Positions 63,957 to 64,000 of a stretch of DNA of 64,000 nucleotides are shown piece by piece. The stretch lies in assembly GCA_963545485.1 (NCBI GenBank), contig CAUUJG010000006.1, forward strand, positions 7,851-71,850, read 5' to 3'. The notes beneath the pieces are model-generated. The model saw nothing but the letters and a program-made list of their open reading frames with translations. It was not told where the DNA came from and did no database searches. Numbering within the stretch: position 1 is the stretch's first letter; every line of letters begins with the position of its first letter. Source of the stretch: CAUTUX01 sp963545485. Lineage in GTDB: Bacteria; Bacillota; Clostridia; Christensenellales; CAG-917. The translations under genes were made by a program, and so were the position numbers.

Positions 63957-64000
63957 ATTTAATTAAATTTAAATTAAAAAAAAAGTGCATGCAATTTTTT
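63957..64000. other. AT-rich palindromic end of the window
   Basis: TTTAAATTTAATTAAATTTAAATT-like self-complementary sequence, then a run of A and GTGCATGC, at the point where the surface-protein frame stops. It may be an insertion or assembly junction; nothing else is seen. Confidence 0.4.

Overview
The window is an AT-rich, densely coded chromosomal segment of a strictly or mainly anaerobic low-GC Firmicute, most likely class Clostridia. The anaerobic character shows in pyruvate formate-lyase with its activase, oxygen-sensitive class III ribonucleotide reductase with its activase, and an iron-dependent alcohol dehydrogenase. The Firmicute character shows in an HrcA/CIRCE heat-shock operon, a CsoR copper-type repressor, an FMN riboswitch, ECF transporters and BspA-like leucine-rich lipoproteins. 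I cannot name a genus. No rRNA, tRNA, CRISPR array, prophage or intact insertion sequence was seen.

Layout. 1-5.4 kb: a cut-off FAD disulfide reductase and a tyrosine phosphatase (minus), an iron alcohol dehydrogenase (plus), a small membrane protein, tmRNA, and a CofE-like ligase. 5.4-10.5 kb: an AAA/DUF4143 ATPase, a 32-bp tandem repeat, an FMN-riboswitch-controlled riboflavin transporter, and csoR with a metal P-type ATPase that has an unusual Cys/His-rich N-terminus. 10.5-28.3 kb: a long minus-strand housekeeping run reading rplM-rpsI, ispDF, rpoB-rpoC-metK, recD2-secA-MATE. 28.3-34 kb: an accessory island with two tandem LRR lipoproteins, two broken reading frames (one a decayed DNA methyltransferase) and a HipA-like kinase. 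34-41.8 kb: hrcA-grpE-dnaK-dnaJ-prmA-rsmE-mtaB. 42.2-44.8 kb: rplI, a tRNA/rRNA methyltransferase pair, and pth. 44.8-54.2 kb: pflB-pflA with a frameshifted U32 peptidase, facing nrdD-trxR-nrdG across a T-tract-rich spacer with NrdR boxes. 54.3-56.8 kb: membrane proteins and an anchored metallophosphoesterase. 56.8-64 kb: one tightly overlapping operon of a 5'-truncated surface protein, two ABC exporter half-transporters and a complete ECF importer.

How genes work together. pflB/pflA supply acetyl-CoA and formate through glycyl-radical chemistry. nrdD carries a fused glutaredoxin-like domain and sits beside a thioredoxin-reductase-like flavoprotein and nrdG, which together could form a self-contained class III reductase using a redoxin as electron donor. 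hrcA through mtaB couples chaperones to ribosome and tRNA modification. The last operon resembles a reported streptococcal haem-uptake gene order, by inference only.

The most unusual signals are: roughly 10-bp-phased T/A tracts just upstream of the rpoB, hrcA and pflB promoters; a U32 gene broken exactly at an in-phase A AAA AAG slippery heptamer; the 20-Cys/12-His leader of the metal ATPase; a terminator hairpin that abuts the recD2 start; and the methyltransferase fossil behind a HipA-like gene. All reads are by eye; no alignment, folding or database search was run.
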